64,000 nucleotides of DNA, from NCBI GenBank assembly GCA_963742305.1, contig CAVULN010000042.1, positions 1 through 64,000 of the forward strand, read 5' to 3'. The notes beneath the pieces are model-generated. The model was not told the origin of the DNA and ran no database searches. It was given only the letters and a program-made list of their open reading frames with translations. Origin of the DNA: Roseiarcus sp963742305. Lineage in GTDB: Bacteria; Pseudomonadota; Alphaproteobacteria; Rhizobiales; Beijerinckiaceae. Positions 48,847 through 58,036 of this stretch are shown here, one piece after another; positions within the stretch are counted from its first letter, which is position 1, and every line of letters begins with the position of its first letter. The position numbers and the translations under genes were made by a program.

Positions 48847-50933
48847 TCAATGGCGCCGCTGCCCGGCCTCGCCGAAGCCAAGCTCATCGCGCGCCGCGCG
48901 CCAGCGCGCCTGCAGCGCCGCAATGTCGGAATCGTCGAGAGGAGCCATGCGCTCGAACACCACCGCGCTCACGCCCTTCTCCAGATGGAAGACCTCGCCG
49001 GTGCGGCGGAACTTGGCGCCGATCCCCTGCCCCGCCAGCATCTCGCGCGAGGGCACGATGACCGTCTGCTGGTAATCGGGATCGAGGTGGGTCTGGACGG
49101 GATCGCCGACGATGACGATGGCGCAATCCTTGAGAGCCGCTCCCGGCGGCCCGTCGACCGTATCGACGTCCGGCATCGTCACGCCGAGCTTGCTGCTCGG
49201 GCCCCGCTCAGGGCGGAGCTGCCACAGTTCGCCGATCAGCTGGCCGCTGAACGTATAGCTCGAGCCAAGACCGCAGATCTTGGCGTCAGGTCTTGCGCGC
49301 GCATCGACCCAAGCCTTGAGACGCTCAAGTTCGCCAAGGTCCGCGCGCGGCGCCCGCGGCAGTCCCGCGATCGGCGCGAGGCCCGAAGGATTGAGCGCGG
49401 CGGCCAATGGCGAGAGGGTGATCAAGCCGAGCGCCCCCATGCCGAGAACCGCGGCCGGAGGACGGCTCGCGAGAAGAAGCATCAGCGAAGCCGCGACGGG
49501 CGCGGCGATCGCCGGCGCGATCAGATCGAGATGATGGATATACGGGGTCTGAATGCGCAGGAACAATGCCGCGGCGATCGCGGCGCCGCCAAGGGTCAGA
49601 CGAAGGAGGCGCCCGTCGCGGGAGCGCGCCCAAAGCCAGCCCGCGCCGGCCAGCGCGGCAAGCGCGGGGATGAGCCCGACCCAGTCGCCAAGCTCGCGCA
49701 GGAACACATCCCAAGGCTTCCGATAGGCGGCGTAGGTTTGCGCGTAGTCGTGCGCGCCAAGATTCGGCGCCCAGCCGACGACAACCGGGCTCATGAGCGC
49801 GAGCAGCGTCAGCGCGCCGAGCGCCGCCGCCGCGACAGCGTCGGGAAGGCGAAAGCGCGCGCGCCGGCGACAGCGCTATCGCGGCGACTTCGAGCGCCAG
49901 CATGACCACGATTCCCGCCGCGGCGAACGCATACCAGCGCCGGAAGGCGAACATTGCGTAAAGCGTCAGCGCCAGCGCCACGGCGACGCGGCGGATCATC
50001 GGCCGAATGAGCGCATCAAGGCCCTTCCGCAGCGCGAGCAAGCGCGCGAGCCGCTCGGCGAGCCTTAGCGCGCAGACCACCAGAACGAGCCCGCCAACAT
50101 CGGGCATGCCGCGCGCGGCGGCGGCGAACGCGGCCGGAAAAGCGAGGAACGCGGCGGCGGCGCCGAGAGCGAGAACAATCGCCGGTTGCGGGCCGCCTGC
50201 AAGCCCGGCGCGACGCGCGAGATCGCGCGCCAGTATCGACAGCGCCAGCGCGGCCGGCGCGGCATAGAGGGCGATGAGCGCGAAGGTGTAGATCGCGCGA
50301 GACGTCGGGTTCGTAACCGCCAGCACGAGGCCCGGAACAAGCGCCGGCGCCCAGGAATAGTCCTGGGTGATCGACTGGACGGCGGCGCCGAGCAGGAGCG
50401 GCCAGTTTCGAGCGTCGATGAGCCGCGCGACGATGATCGAAATGCCGCGATAGGTCATGAAGTCGGCGATCATCAGATCGCGCGAGGCGAGCACGAGAAA
50501 GGCCGCGTAGGCCGAAAGAAGTCGCGAGCGCGACGCCGAACAGCGCGGCAAGCGGCCAAGCCAAGGCGCGCTTCCGCGCTGTGCGAACAAGCCGCCAGGC
50601 GAGCCCCAGGCTGAACGCAGCGGAAGCGAAACTGATCAGCCTCAGCCGCGCCTCCGGCTCGACGAAAGCGGCGAAAGCGAGGAGCCCGGCGGCAGCCGTG
50701 ACGGCCGTGATCAGCGTCGGCAGCGCCGCATCGTCCAGCGTGACGGCGAGCGCGAGCGCCGCAAGACCGCAGAGAGCGGCAAGGCCGGCTGGCATGATCG
50801 CCGGCGCTCCGGGCGCAGCTTCGTGGACAAGGAAGCCCGCGGCGGCCGCAAGCGCGAATCCGGCGCCCAAGCCGAGCAATCGCCTCTCGATCAGGCGCGA
50901 TGGCGCGATCGCGCCGTCCTCGAACGCAGACAT
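48847..50933 (-). pseudogene. Large polytopic membrane protein, frame broken twice
   Basis: A reconstructed protein of about 695 residues. From ATG 50933 several helices run to a break near 50515-50525 (LFGVALA). The next frame continues LLSAYAAFLVLASRDLMIADF through AIYTFALIALYAAPAALA to a second break in a GCGCGCGC run at 49855-49866. The third frame runs RFRLPDAVAAAALGALTLLAL to the stop, ending in a soluble C-terminal domain (ICGLGSSYTFSGQLIGELW, IVIVGDPVQTHLDPDYQQT). About twelve membrane helices plus this tail resemble membrane glycosyltransferase-like proteins, but I see no diagnostic motif. Confidence 0.7.
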
Positions 50934-51020
50934 GAGCGAAAGAATAGGCGACGATGGTTAAGGCTTAGCGGCCGCCACAGGGGGAGACGCGATCGGCGCA
51001 AGACAGACCCAGGAAGGAGC

Positions 51021-51390
51021 CTACTTTTCTTGCCCTTTCGCCCGCCTGGGCCTCGCATTGGCGGGCTTCGGGGGCAACGTTTGGACATAGTCCAGGGCCG
51101 ACCGAACCCAGGCTTTGACCCCGTCCTCGGAGGGGGGCGGCGGATCGGCGTAGACGTAGCCCTCCATGCGGCGGCCTCGCATCTCCATCGGCCGGATCCC
51201 GGGCTGAGCCACGGCTTCGTCCTGACGCTCCCGGCCGACGCGCAAAAGAAGGCCGCGCTTCGACGCCGCAGCGACGAGATTTCCGTTCACCATAAATCCA
51301 ACGCCGCCGAACATCTTCACCTCGCGCACCGCGCTCGACGTCCCGGAGAGCAGCCCGCACCCTTGAGGCAAGATCGCCGTCGGCGCTCAT
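51021..51390 (-). pseudogene. TfoX N-terminal domain protein, frame broken once
   Basis: From ATG 51390 the frame reads MSADGDLASRVRA. Near 51353-51360 it must shift to LLSGTSSAVREVKMFGGVGF, the TfoX/Sxy N-terminal domain, which then runs to 51021 through KRGLLLRVG and MRGRRMEGYVY. Total length about 122 residues, standard for stand-alone TfoX_N proteins. The tail is Lys/Arg-rich. TfoX-like proteins are linked to competence in gammaproteobacteria, but the role in alphaproteobacteria is not known. Confidence 0.75.
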
Positions 51391-51422
51391 TCCCGCCTCC
51401 CGCAGCGGCCGGGACTGCCGCG

Positions 51423-52232
51423 TCACCTGCCGGCCAGCCGGTCGGCGAAATGGGCGACCGTCTTTGCGTAAATCTCCGCCGAGTTCCATTGCAGGATGGC
51501 GGCGAAATTGGGCTCGCCCTGGTCCCAGCCCGCGCCCGACTGCCACCCATGCCCTTTGAGAAACGCCGCTGTCGAAGCGAGCGCGTCGGCGGAATTGTGG
51601 ATGAGGTCGGGCGTCCCCGAGCCATCGGGCGTCGTCGCGTACATGAGATAGGCGGATGGCATAAGCTGGGTCTGACCGATCTCGCCGGCCCAGGCGCCGC
51701 GCGTCCGGCGCGGGTCGGCGATGACTCCGCGGTCGACGAGCATCAGCGCATCGATAAGCTCGGCGCGATAACGCTGCGCGCGGCGGCAGTCCCAGGCGAG
51801 GGTGGCGAGCGCGCTATAGGTCGGAAACGAGCCGATGTCGCCGCCGAAGCTCGTCTCGAGGCCCCAGATCGCGACCACCACCGGTCCGGGCACGCCGAAG
51901 CGCCGCTCGATCGTTGCGAGCGGCCCAGCGTATCGCCTGAGCTCCGCCCTGCCCCGCGACACCATGCCCGGCGTCACATGGCTCGCCTCGAAGCCGGCCA
52001 AATTGCGCCCGAACATCTTGACGCCGCCGTCATGCCGCTTGACCTCGGGATTGTACGAGACGCCGCCGAGCGCGGCCTCGACCGCCGTTTGCGACACGCC
52101 GTCTCCCACCGCAACCTTCTTGAAGGAAGCAAGCCAATCGCCGAAACCCTCGGCGCTCCGGCCGCAATCCTCGGCGCGGGCGGGCGCCGCCCCCAACAAG
52201 GCCACCAAGGCGGCGAAGACCACGAGCTTCAA
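51423..52232 (-). CDS. Lytic murein transglycosylase, MltB family
   Basis: 269 residues with a signal peptide ending APARA (residue 20) and no lipobox. The domain starts FGDWLASFKKVAVGDGVSQTAVEAAL. The catalytic Glu126 is in VAIWGLETSFGG. IGQTQLMPSAYLMYA and PDLIHNSADALASTAAFLKGHGW are the usual later motifs. It cuts peptidoglycan glycan strands in the periplasm. There is no C-terminal peptidoglycan-binding domain. Confidence 0.9.
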   Translation of the reverse strand: MKLVVFAALVALLGAAPARAEDCGRSAEGFGDWLASFKKVAVGDGVSQTAVEAALGGVSYNPEVKRHDGGVKMFGRNLAGFEASHVTPGMVSRGRAELRRYAGPLATIERRFGVPGPVVVAIWGLETSFGGDIGSFPTYSALATLAWDCRRAQRYRAELIDALMLVDRGVIADPRRTRGAWAGEIGQTQLMPSAYLMYATTPDGSGTPDLIHNSADALASTAAFLKGHGWQSGAGWDQGEPNFAAILQWNSAEIYAKTVAHFADRLAGR

Positions 52233-52304
52233 ATCTCTCCCCTGTCACAAGGCGACGAAACAACCCGCGCCGCGGGCGTTCAGCGCGGCGCGGGCGGCGT
52301 CTGT

Positions 52305-52646
52305 TCACATACCCGGAACATGCCTGACTTCAATGACTTCCACCCAGGCGCCGGGCATCATGAGATGCGGATGGTCCTTGCCGAACAGCTTTGTCGCAGC
52401 CTCGGCCGATTCGGCTTGCACGATCGAATAACCTCCGATCTCGTTCTTCGTGTCGGAAGCTCCCTTCGAGTCGACCCGCTTGGTCTTCCCCAGAGGCGCG
52501 CCGCCATCGACCAGCGACGCCTTGTGGTCGCCCATCCATTTCATCCACGCCTCCATCCCCTTCTTCTGCTGCTCGGGCGTGGAGGTCTTCATCATCTTTT
52601 CAAACTCGGCCCCTTTGGCCATGTACAGGACCAGGAACTTTGTCAT
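52305..52646 (-). CDS. YciI-related (DGPF-type) small protein
   Basis: A 113-residue ferredoxin-like fold protein. The start KFLVLYMAKGAEFEKMM, SLVDGGAPLGKTKRV and the strand GGYSIVQAESAEAATKLFG with HPHLMMPGAWVEVIEV match the YciI/DGPF family common in alphaproteobacteria. A conserved His-Asp pair (KDHPHL) is present. Function in vivo is unknown. Confidence 0.85.
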   Translation of the reverse strand: MTKFLVLYMAKGAEFEKMMKTSTPEQQKKGMEAWMKWMGDHKASLVDGGAPLGKTKRVDSKGASDTKNEIGGYSIVQAESAEAATKLFGKDHPHLMMPGAWVEVIEVRHVPGM

Positions 52647-52771
52647 CGGCGCATCCTTCCTGTTGATACGATAGAGGACGAATAACCCGGCTGGGAGGGG
52701 GCTGCTTTACGCGCTTTCCCGCGACCCGACAATCACGACGCTCATCCGCGCCGGTTTGGCTTCAGACCAAA

Positions 52772-52906
52772 TCAGGCCTTGGACGGCTCGCGCCACGGCC
52801 TCGCCTCGCCGGCGCGCATCGCCTCGAAGGCGCGCGCAAGTCTGAAAGGCAGGCCCTCGAAATCATAGCCGCACCTGAGCGAGCTCTTCGGGAAACGCCT
52901 CAATTC
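52772..52906 (-). pseudogene. Remnant of a duplicated amidase 3' end
   Basis: The frame reads CGYDFEGLPFRLARAFEAMRAGEARPWREPSKA before its stop at 52772 (shown in overlapping pieces: CGYDFEGLPF, RLARAFEAMRAGEARPW, REPSKA). It matches the C-terminus of the amidase at 54978 in two blocks, 52848-52873 with 55099-55124 (25 of 26) and 52785-52837 with 54991-55043 (52 of 53). Exactly 15 codons are missing between the blocks. Upstream of 52873 the similarity stops. The fragment is too short to function and brackets the lysis-like cassette. Confidence 0.8.
52785..52837 (-). repeat. Direct repeat, outer copy (amidase 3' end)
   Basis: 53 bases from GGCTCGCGCCACGG to AAGGCGCGCGC. Matches 54991-55043 in the same orientation with one mismatch. 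Confidence 0.9.
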
Positions 52907-52915
52907 CTGGCGGGT

Positions 52916-53644
52916 CTATTCCCGGGCGAAGAGGCGAGGCTGAACCTGCTTGGGGCGCCTCGCCTTGGTGGCAATTGTCCTCTTGGCGGGCTTTCCGGCC
53001 TTCAGATCCACGATTTGAACGTCGATCCGATTGGCGGACGCGGCGCTTCCATCGGTAAGCTTCGCCTGGTCGACCTCGTAGCCTTGCTGGCGAAGGACAT
53101 TGACCACGGACGGGGCGGTCTGCTTGCAGACCTCCTGATCGTAACAGAGCACCTGGGTTTTGCCGACCGGCTTCCCATCCTCCTGGATGACCACGTCGGT
53201 GTCGCGCCGTTTCAGTTTCTCTTCGATCTCCTGCGCGGCGCCTTTGTCCGAGGTCATGATGAAGACCTCCGTCGGCAGGGATGGAAGCCACTTCTTCAGG
53301 CGCTCGCCGGAGGTCCGTCCGGAAGCGAGCACGCGGTGAATGCTCTGATAAGCGACATTGCGCACGGCGGAGTCCGGTCGGCTCAAGGCCGCCTGCAGCA
53401 GATCGCGGTAGAGCGGAAAATCGATGCGCTCGGTCATCAGATGTCTCTCGGCGTCCGCCAAGGCTTCCGATGGGCTTCGCATCGCCGCGACCGCGAGCGC
53501 GGTCATGTCCTCGCCGGACCTCTCCTGCTCCCTGGCGAACTCGCCGTATTCGAAAAGGCCGATCCCGCCGGCGACTGCGGCAAAGAGAAAGACCGGCGCC
53601 CAGAAATAGACCTGGCGGCGTTGGTCGTGTCCGTCTCTATGCAT
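52916..53644 (-). CDS. Membrane-anchored partner protein of the holin-lysozyme gene, unknown function
   Basis: 242 residues from ATG 53644, which overlaps the end of the upstream gene by 8 bases, so translation is probably coupled. After about 11 polar residues there is one membrane helix (VYFWAPVFLFAAVAGGIGLF), then a soluble domain of about 210 residues. The soluble part has a helical first half (HLMTERIDFPLYRDLLQAAL, AVRNVAYQSIHRVLA). The C-terminal segment VLCYDQEVCKQTAPSVVNVL with two Cys six residues apart is followed by a basic tail. No family is recognised. Signal-anchor topology would place most of it in the periplasm. A spanin-like role is speculation from position alone. Confidence 0.6.
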   Translation of the reverse strand: MHRDGHDQRRQVYFWAPVFLFAAVAGGIGLFEYGEFAREQERSGEDMTALAVAAMRSPSEALADAERHLMTERIDFPLYRDLLQAALSRPDSAVRNVAYQSIHRVLASGRTSGERLKKWLPSLPTEVFIMTSDKGAAQEIEEKLKRRDTDVVIQEDGKPVGKTQVLCYDQEVCKQTAPSVVNVLRQQGYEVDQAKLTDGSAASANRIDVQIVDLKAGKPAKRTIATKARRPKQVQPRLFARE

Positions 53645-54848
53645 TGTACGCTCTCCCGTATTCCTGCAGGGCAAGTTTGGCGAGGCTTACGCGGCGCGCG
53701 AGCCCGGCGTATTGCGCCGCCGGCTTCTCGAAAGTGTTCATGAAATCGGCAGTGGCGCCATCGACGGAATGCGCCTCTTTCAGTCGGCGGACGCTATTTG
53801 CCTGCGACCCTTTGAGCTCCTCGAGGAGGAAGCCGTAGTTCGCCCTGTCGCCCGAAAAATCGAGACCGTGGTCAGCCGCCCATTTCTCGAACTCGGTTCG
53901 GCGCGAGCCCGTCCATTGACACCAGCCCCAGCCGCCGCGTCCGCCCCTCAGCGGCTTTTGCTCCTGGAGCAGCGTGAACCCCGCGCATTCATGGCCGATA
54001 TTGCCGAGGATGGCGGCCGCCTGGACCGTTGTGAGTCCGAGATCACGGATAAGGTCGTGCATAACGCGCGGCGCCTTCGAGCGGAACAGTCCAAGGCCCT
54101 TGGCCTGAGAGGGGCTTGGTCGCGCAGCCGGCGCATCCAAAGGCTGCGTATCGTCCCCCCCGGTCTCTAAACTCCCATCAGCATCGTCGCCGCCATCGCC
54201 TTTAGTCACGTGTTTAGGATTGGTGACGAGCCGGCCCGATTGCAGCGCCTCATCCTTCTTGCTTGAGCCGAGCGACGATCCGAAATAATACGCGACCACA
54301 GTCGTGAACGCGGTGACCAGAGCGCCGAGGACGACGTTGAACACGTCCTTGTTCGCGACTTCGTCGCGCGCGCTCAAAATGTTGTGCAAGAGGTACCAGA
54401 TCATCAGGATCAGCGCGAAAGCGAAGAGCGGCGCCACCCAGGCCAGCGGGCTGCGCTCGTCGGCGAGCTTCATCTGCATCGCGCGCGCGTCCTGCCGGTC
54501 CTGCAGGTCGCGCAAATATCGCTGAAAATCCTCTTCCCTCGCCTTCTCGCGTTCTTCGGCCTGGCGCGCCTCGAATTCGAGGTCGAACCGCTGAGAGGCC
54601 TCGGCGGCGCGGTTCTGTTCCTTCATCTCTTCCGCGTTGATCTCGGCGAGCGCCTTCTCCAAGTCCGCCTTCGCTTTTGCATCGCTGTCGATTTTGGCCA
54701 GGGCGTCCGGCAGCTTGTCGGCGCCCGTCACATTTGTGACCGCCTCGACCACCTTCTTCTCGATCACCCCCGACTGGTCGCCGGCCGTCATCATCAGCCT
54801 GGCTAGATCCGGCAACAGCTGTGTGGCCACCAAGATCAGCGGATTCAT
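53637..54848 (-). CDS. Holin-like membrane region fused to a phage-tail-lysozyme domain
   Basis: 403 residues from ATG 54848. Residues 45-130 form a long charged helix or coiled coil (EKALAEINAEEMKEQNRAAE). Two membrane helices follow at about 135-155 and 169-190 (WVAPLFAFALILMIWYLL, VVLGALVTAFTTVVAYYFG). This resembles the holins of phages and gene-transfer agents in alphaproteobacteria. After a disordered linker (205-250), residues 255-403 match phage tail lysozyme: Glu287 in LGNIGHECAG and GWGWCQWTGSRR. A pore-former and a wall hydrolase in one chain is unusual, because they are normally separate genes. There is no signal peptide. Confidence 0.75.
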   Translation of the reverse strand: MNPLILVATQLLPDLARLMMTAGDQSGVIEKKVVEAVTNVTGADKLPDALAKIDSDAKAKADLEKALAEINAEEMKEQNRAAEASQRFDLEFEARQAEEREKAREEDFQRYLRDLQDRQDARAMQMKLADERSPLAWVAPLFAFALILMIWYLLHNILSARDEVANKDVFNVVLGALVTAFTTVVAYYFGSSLGSSKKDEALQSGRLVTNPKHVTKGDGGDDADGSLETGGDDTQPLDAPAARPSPSQAKGLGLFRSKAPRVMHDLIRDLGLTTVQAAAILGNIGHECAGFTLLQEQKPLRGGRGGWGWCQWTGSRRTEFEKWAADHGLDFSGDRANYGFLLEELKGSQANSVRRLKEAHSVDGATADFMNTFEKPAAQYAGLARRVSLAKLALQEYGRAYNA

Positions 54849-54977
54849 GACCGACCCCCGACATAACCTCCAACTGTCCAAGTTCGAGCACATTGCGAGC
54901 TCGAGCGCTGTGACCACGCTCACAGTCTATGCATGCGGAAGCCGGCGGCGCCGCCGCTGTTTAAGAATTTGCGAGTT

Positions 54978-56372
54978 TCACGGGTTGGGCGGCTCGGGCC
55001 ACGGCCTCGCCTCGCCGGCGCGCATCGCCTCGAAGGCGCGCGCCACCCGAAGCACGCCGAGATCGTCGAACCGGCGCCCGACGATCTGGAGCCCGATCGG
55101 CAGGCCCTCGGAATCATAGCCGCAGTTGATTGACGCCGCCGGCTGCTCGGACATGTTGAAGGCGACGGTGAAACCGATATGCGGAAACGGGTTCAGCGGA
55201 TCCTGGCTGGGCGAGGCCCATTCGGCGGGAAACGCGGTCATCGGCGCGGTCGGCGACAGGATGAGGTCGAACCGGTGCGTGGCCTCAATCGCCGCTTGGC
55301 GCATCGCCGGAATCTGGCTGAAGCCGTGGAACACCTGCTCGCCCGAGAGGCCGCTCGCCGATTCCGCCCACTCGCGGATGAACGGCAGCACCTTGGCGCG
55401 CTTTGCGGGAGACAAGGCTCGCAAGTCGATCAGCGCCCGGGTGCGCCAGAAGCGGTCGAGACCGTCGAGCATTTCCTGGGTCAGGAACGGCTTCAGTGGC
55501 TCGACATGCGCGCCCGCGGCCTCGAAATCGCGCGCGGCGCGCTCAACCGCGGCTTTGACTTCAGGCGCCGGCGCGACGCCGCAGCCAGCCTCCGCGAGCA
55601 GGCCGATCCGCAGGCCCCTGAGCGGCGCGGGCTCGATCGTCCAGTCGAGTTTCTCGTATTTGAGGCTCGCATAGTCGCGGACGTCGGGCAGCGACAAAGT
55701 CGCCATCATCAACGCGGCGTCAGAGACGGTGCGCGTCATCGGCCCGGCGACGCGGCCAATATAGGGCGGATCGATCGGGATGCGTCCGGCGCTCGGCTTG
55801 AGTGTGAAGATTCCGCACCAACCGGCCGGCAGCCGCACCGAGCCGCCGATATCGGTTCCAACGTGCAGCGGGCCATAGAGCGCGGCCGCCGCCGCGCCCG
55901 CGCCCGCGGACGATCCGCCCGGATTGCGGTCGAGCTTCCACGGATTGCGGGCGAGCGGATGGATGCTCGACAGGCCCGAGGAGAGCATGCCGTAATCCGG
56001 CATGGTCGTCTTGGTGAAGATGATCGCGCCCGCCTCGCGCAAGCGCGCCGCCGGCGGCGCATCCTCCTTCTGCGGCGACAGGTCTTCCGCCGCCGTGCCG
56101 ACCGGCTTCGGCTCGCCCTTGGTCGCGATATTGTCCTTGACCGTCACCGGCGCGCCGTCGAGCGGACCGATCGGCTCCCCCTTCGCCCAGCGCGCTTCGG
56201 AAGCGCGCGCCTCATCGATCGCCCGCTCCGGAGCATAAAGAAAGGTCGCGTGGATATGCGGCTCGAAAGCCTCGACCCGCCCAATCACCGACTTCATCGC
56301 CTCGACAGGCGACAGTTCATGGCTCCGGTAGGCGCGGATGAGCTCCGCCGCCGACATCCGGAACGGCTGCAT
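54978..56372 (-). CDS. Amidase (amidase signature family)
   Basis: 464 residues, cytoplasmic. The Ser-cisSer-Lys triad is intact: Lys79 in APVTVKDN, the cis-Ser in NPGGSSAGAG (154-155) and the nucleophile Ser178 in VGTDIGGSVRLPA. It hydrolyses carboxamides or aryl amides; the substrate is not predictable. It lies 29 bases downstream of the peptide-binding protein gene, so imported peptides or amides may be its substrate (inference). Its last 45 codons are partly duplicated at 52772-52906. Confidence 0.88.
   Translation of the reverse strand: MQPFRMSAAELIRAYRSHELSPVEAMKSVIGRVEAFEPHIHATFLYAPERAIDEARASEARWAKGEPIGPLDGAPVTVKDNIATKGEPKPVGTAAEDLSPQKEDAPPAARLREAGAIIFTKTTMPDYGMLSSGLSSIHPLARNPWKLDRNPGGSSAGAGAAAAALYGPLHVGTDIGGSVRLPAGWCGIFTLKPSAGRIPIDPPYIGRVAGPMTRTVSDAALMMATLSLPDVRDYASLKYEKLDWTIEPAPLRGLRIGLLAEAGCGVAPAPEVKAAVERAARDFEAAGAHVEPLKPFLTQEMLDGLDRFWRTRALIDLRALSPAKRAKVLPFIREWAESASGLSGEQVFHGFSQIPAMRQAAIEATHRFDLILSPTAPMTAFPAEWASPSQDPLNPFPHIGFTVAFNMSEQPAASINCGYDSEGLPIGLQIVGRRFDDLGVLRVARAFEAMRAGEARPWPEPPNP
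54991..55043 (-). repeat. Direct repeat, inner copy (in the amidase gene)
   Basis: 53 bases from GGCTCGGGCCACGG to AAGGCGCGCGC, inside the last codons of the intact amidase. Pairs with 52785-52837 across about 2.2 kb. Confidence 0.9.
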
Positions 56373-56401
56373 GCGCTAGCCCCTTGCCGCCTCGGGTCCG
56401 C

Positions 56402-57878
56402 TCATTGCCACGACAGGGCCGAAAGGTCGTTGACGAAGATCGGCGCGTTCTTCCACAGGCCCTTGAGCTTGGCGTCGGCGACGGTCACGTTCGGCAACTG
56501 GAACAGGAAGGCGTTGACGCTGTCGTCGGCCAGCTTCTTCTGCGCTTCGCCGAGCGCCTCCTTATAGGCGGCGAGATCGGGCGCCGAGGTCACCTTGGCG
56601 TAGATCGCCTGGAACGCCGGGCTGTCGTACTGGAAGTAGTAGTTCGGATTGGCGTAGATGCCGATGTCGAGCGGCTCGACGTGGCTGATGATGGTCAGAT
56701 CGTAGTTCTTGTCCTTGTAGACGCCGGAGAGCCACTGCGCCCATTCGACGTTCTCGATCTTGGCGTTGATGCCAACCTCGGCGAGCTGGGCCGCAATGAT
56801 CTCGCCGCCCTGACGCGCGTAGGGCGGCGGCGGCAGGATCAGGCTGAGCTCGAGCGGGCGTCTTCACGCCCGCCTCTTTCAGCAGCGCCTTGGCTTTGGC
56901 CGGGTCATGGGGATACATGCCGGTGAGATCGACGTAGCCGGGATCGTTCGGCGTGAGGTGGCTGCCGATCGGCGTTCCGAGCCCGTCCATCGCCCCGTCG
57001 ATGATCGCCTTGCGGTCGATCGCATAGGCGATCGCCTGACGCACCTTCAGATCGTCGAGCGGCTTCCTCTTGTTGTTCATGGCGAGGATGGTCTTGCCCT
57101 CGGTCCCGCCGACCAGTACCTGGAACCGCGGATCGCTCCTGAACTGGCCGAGCGCCTGCACGTTGGCGAAACGCGGGAAGGCGTCGACGTCGCCGGCGAG
57201 CATCGCCGCGACCGCGGCCGAGGGATCGGAGATGAAGCGGAAGGTCGCGTGTTCGAGCGGGATTTTGGCGGCGTCGCGGTAGCCGTCCCACTTGTCGAGC
57301 GTGATCGACGAGCCCTTGGTCCAGGAGGAGAGCTTGTACGGTCCGGTGCCGACCGGATTGGTGGCTTCGTTCGTCGCGCTTTTCTCGTCGAGGATCACTG
57401 CGGTGTCCATGCCCAGATGAAACAGCGCCTCGAAGCTTGGCTGCTTGAACTTGAGCACGACCGTCATCGGATCGGGCGTGTCGATCGATTCGATCGAGGC
57501 GAAGAACGCCTTGTCCTTGTTGGTCGAGTCCTTGGCGGCGAAGCGCTCGAATGAATATTTCACGTCCTTGGAGGAGAACGGCTCGCCGTCCTGGAACTTG
57601 ACGTTCGGCTTCAGCGTGAAGGTGAGCGTCTTGAGATCAGGTGAGAACTGCCATTTCTCGGCGAGAAGCGGCGTCACCGAGAAGTTCTCGTTGATCTTGG
57701 TCAGGCCCTCGAAGATGTTCAAGTGCGTGACTTCTCCGATCGCCGCCGCCGGCGCGCTCGTGGGATCGAGCCCAGGCGGCTCGAGCACCATGCCGATCGT
57801 TACGCTGTCCTTGGCGAGGGCCGCCTGCGCCATGAAGGCGAGGCCAAGCGTGAGGAAAAGGCGATAGGCGCGGCGCAT
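56402..57878 (-). pseudogene. dppA: Dipeptide/oligopeptide ABC transporter substrate-binding protein, frame broken once
   Basis: A reconstructed protein of about 490 residues, SBP family 5, with a signal peptide ending QAALA (residue 22). Family blocks are VTHLNIFEGLTKINENF, LKPNVKFQDGEPFSSKDVKYSF, VGTGPYKLSSWTKGSSITL and VRQAIAYAIDRKAIIDGAM. Near 56853-56860 (a CGCCCGCTCG stretch) the frame shifts. LELSLILPPPPYARQGGEI and AFLFQLPNVTVADAKLKGLW continue to the stop at 56402. It is the periplasmic receptor for the DppBCDF genes upstream, separated from them by the DUF2852 gene. Confidence 0.82.
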
Positions 57879-58036
57879 GAAACGCTCCGAGGCTTAAGGA
57901 GAGGGCGAGCCGGAGCATAGCACCGCAGGACGCGATACGGTCAAGCGCAAGTCCCCTCTCCCCGTTGGGGAAGAGGGGACTCTGTAGCCGCGGTCGCTGA
58001 CCGCGCCCGACGGTATCAGCTCTCAGAAGCCGCCGC

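Noticed and set aside
50823..52685. 620-codon plus-strand frame over TfoX, MltB and YciI genes
   Set aside because: Runs antisense across three recognised genes and shows no family features.
52785..55043. Simple prophage with attL/attR
   Set aside because: No integrase, repressor or structural genes between the repeats; the repeat includes an internal 15-codon deletion, unlike an att core.
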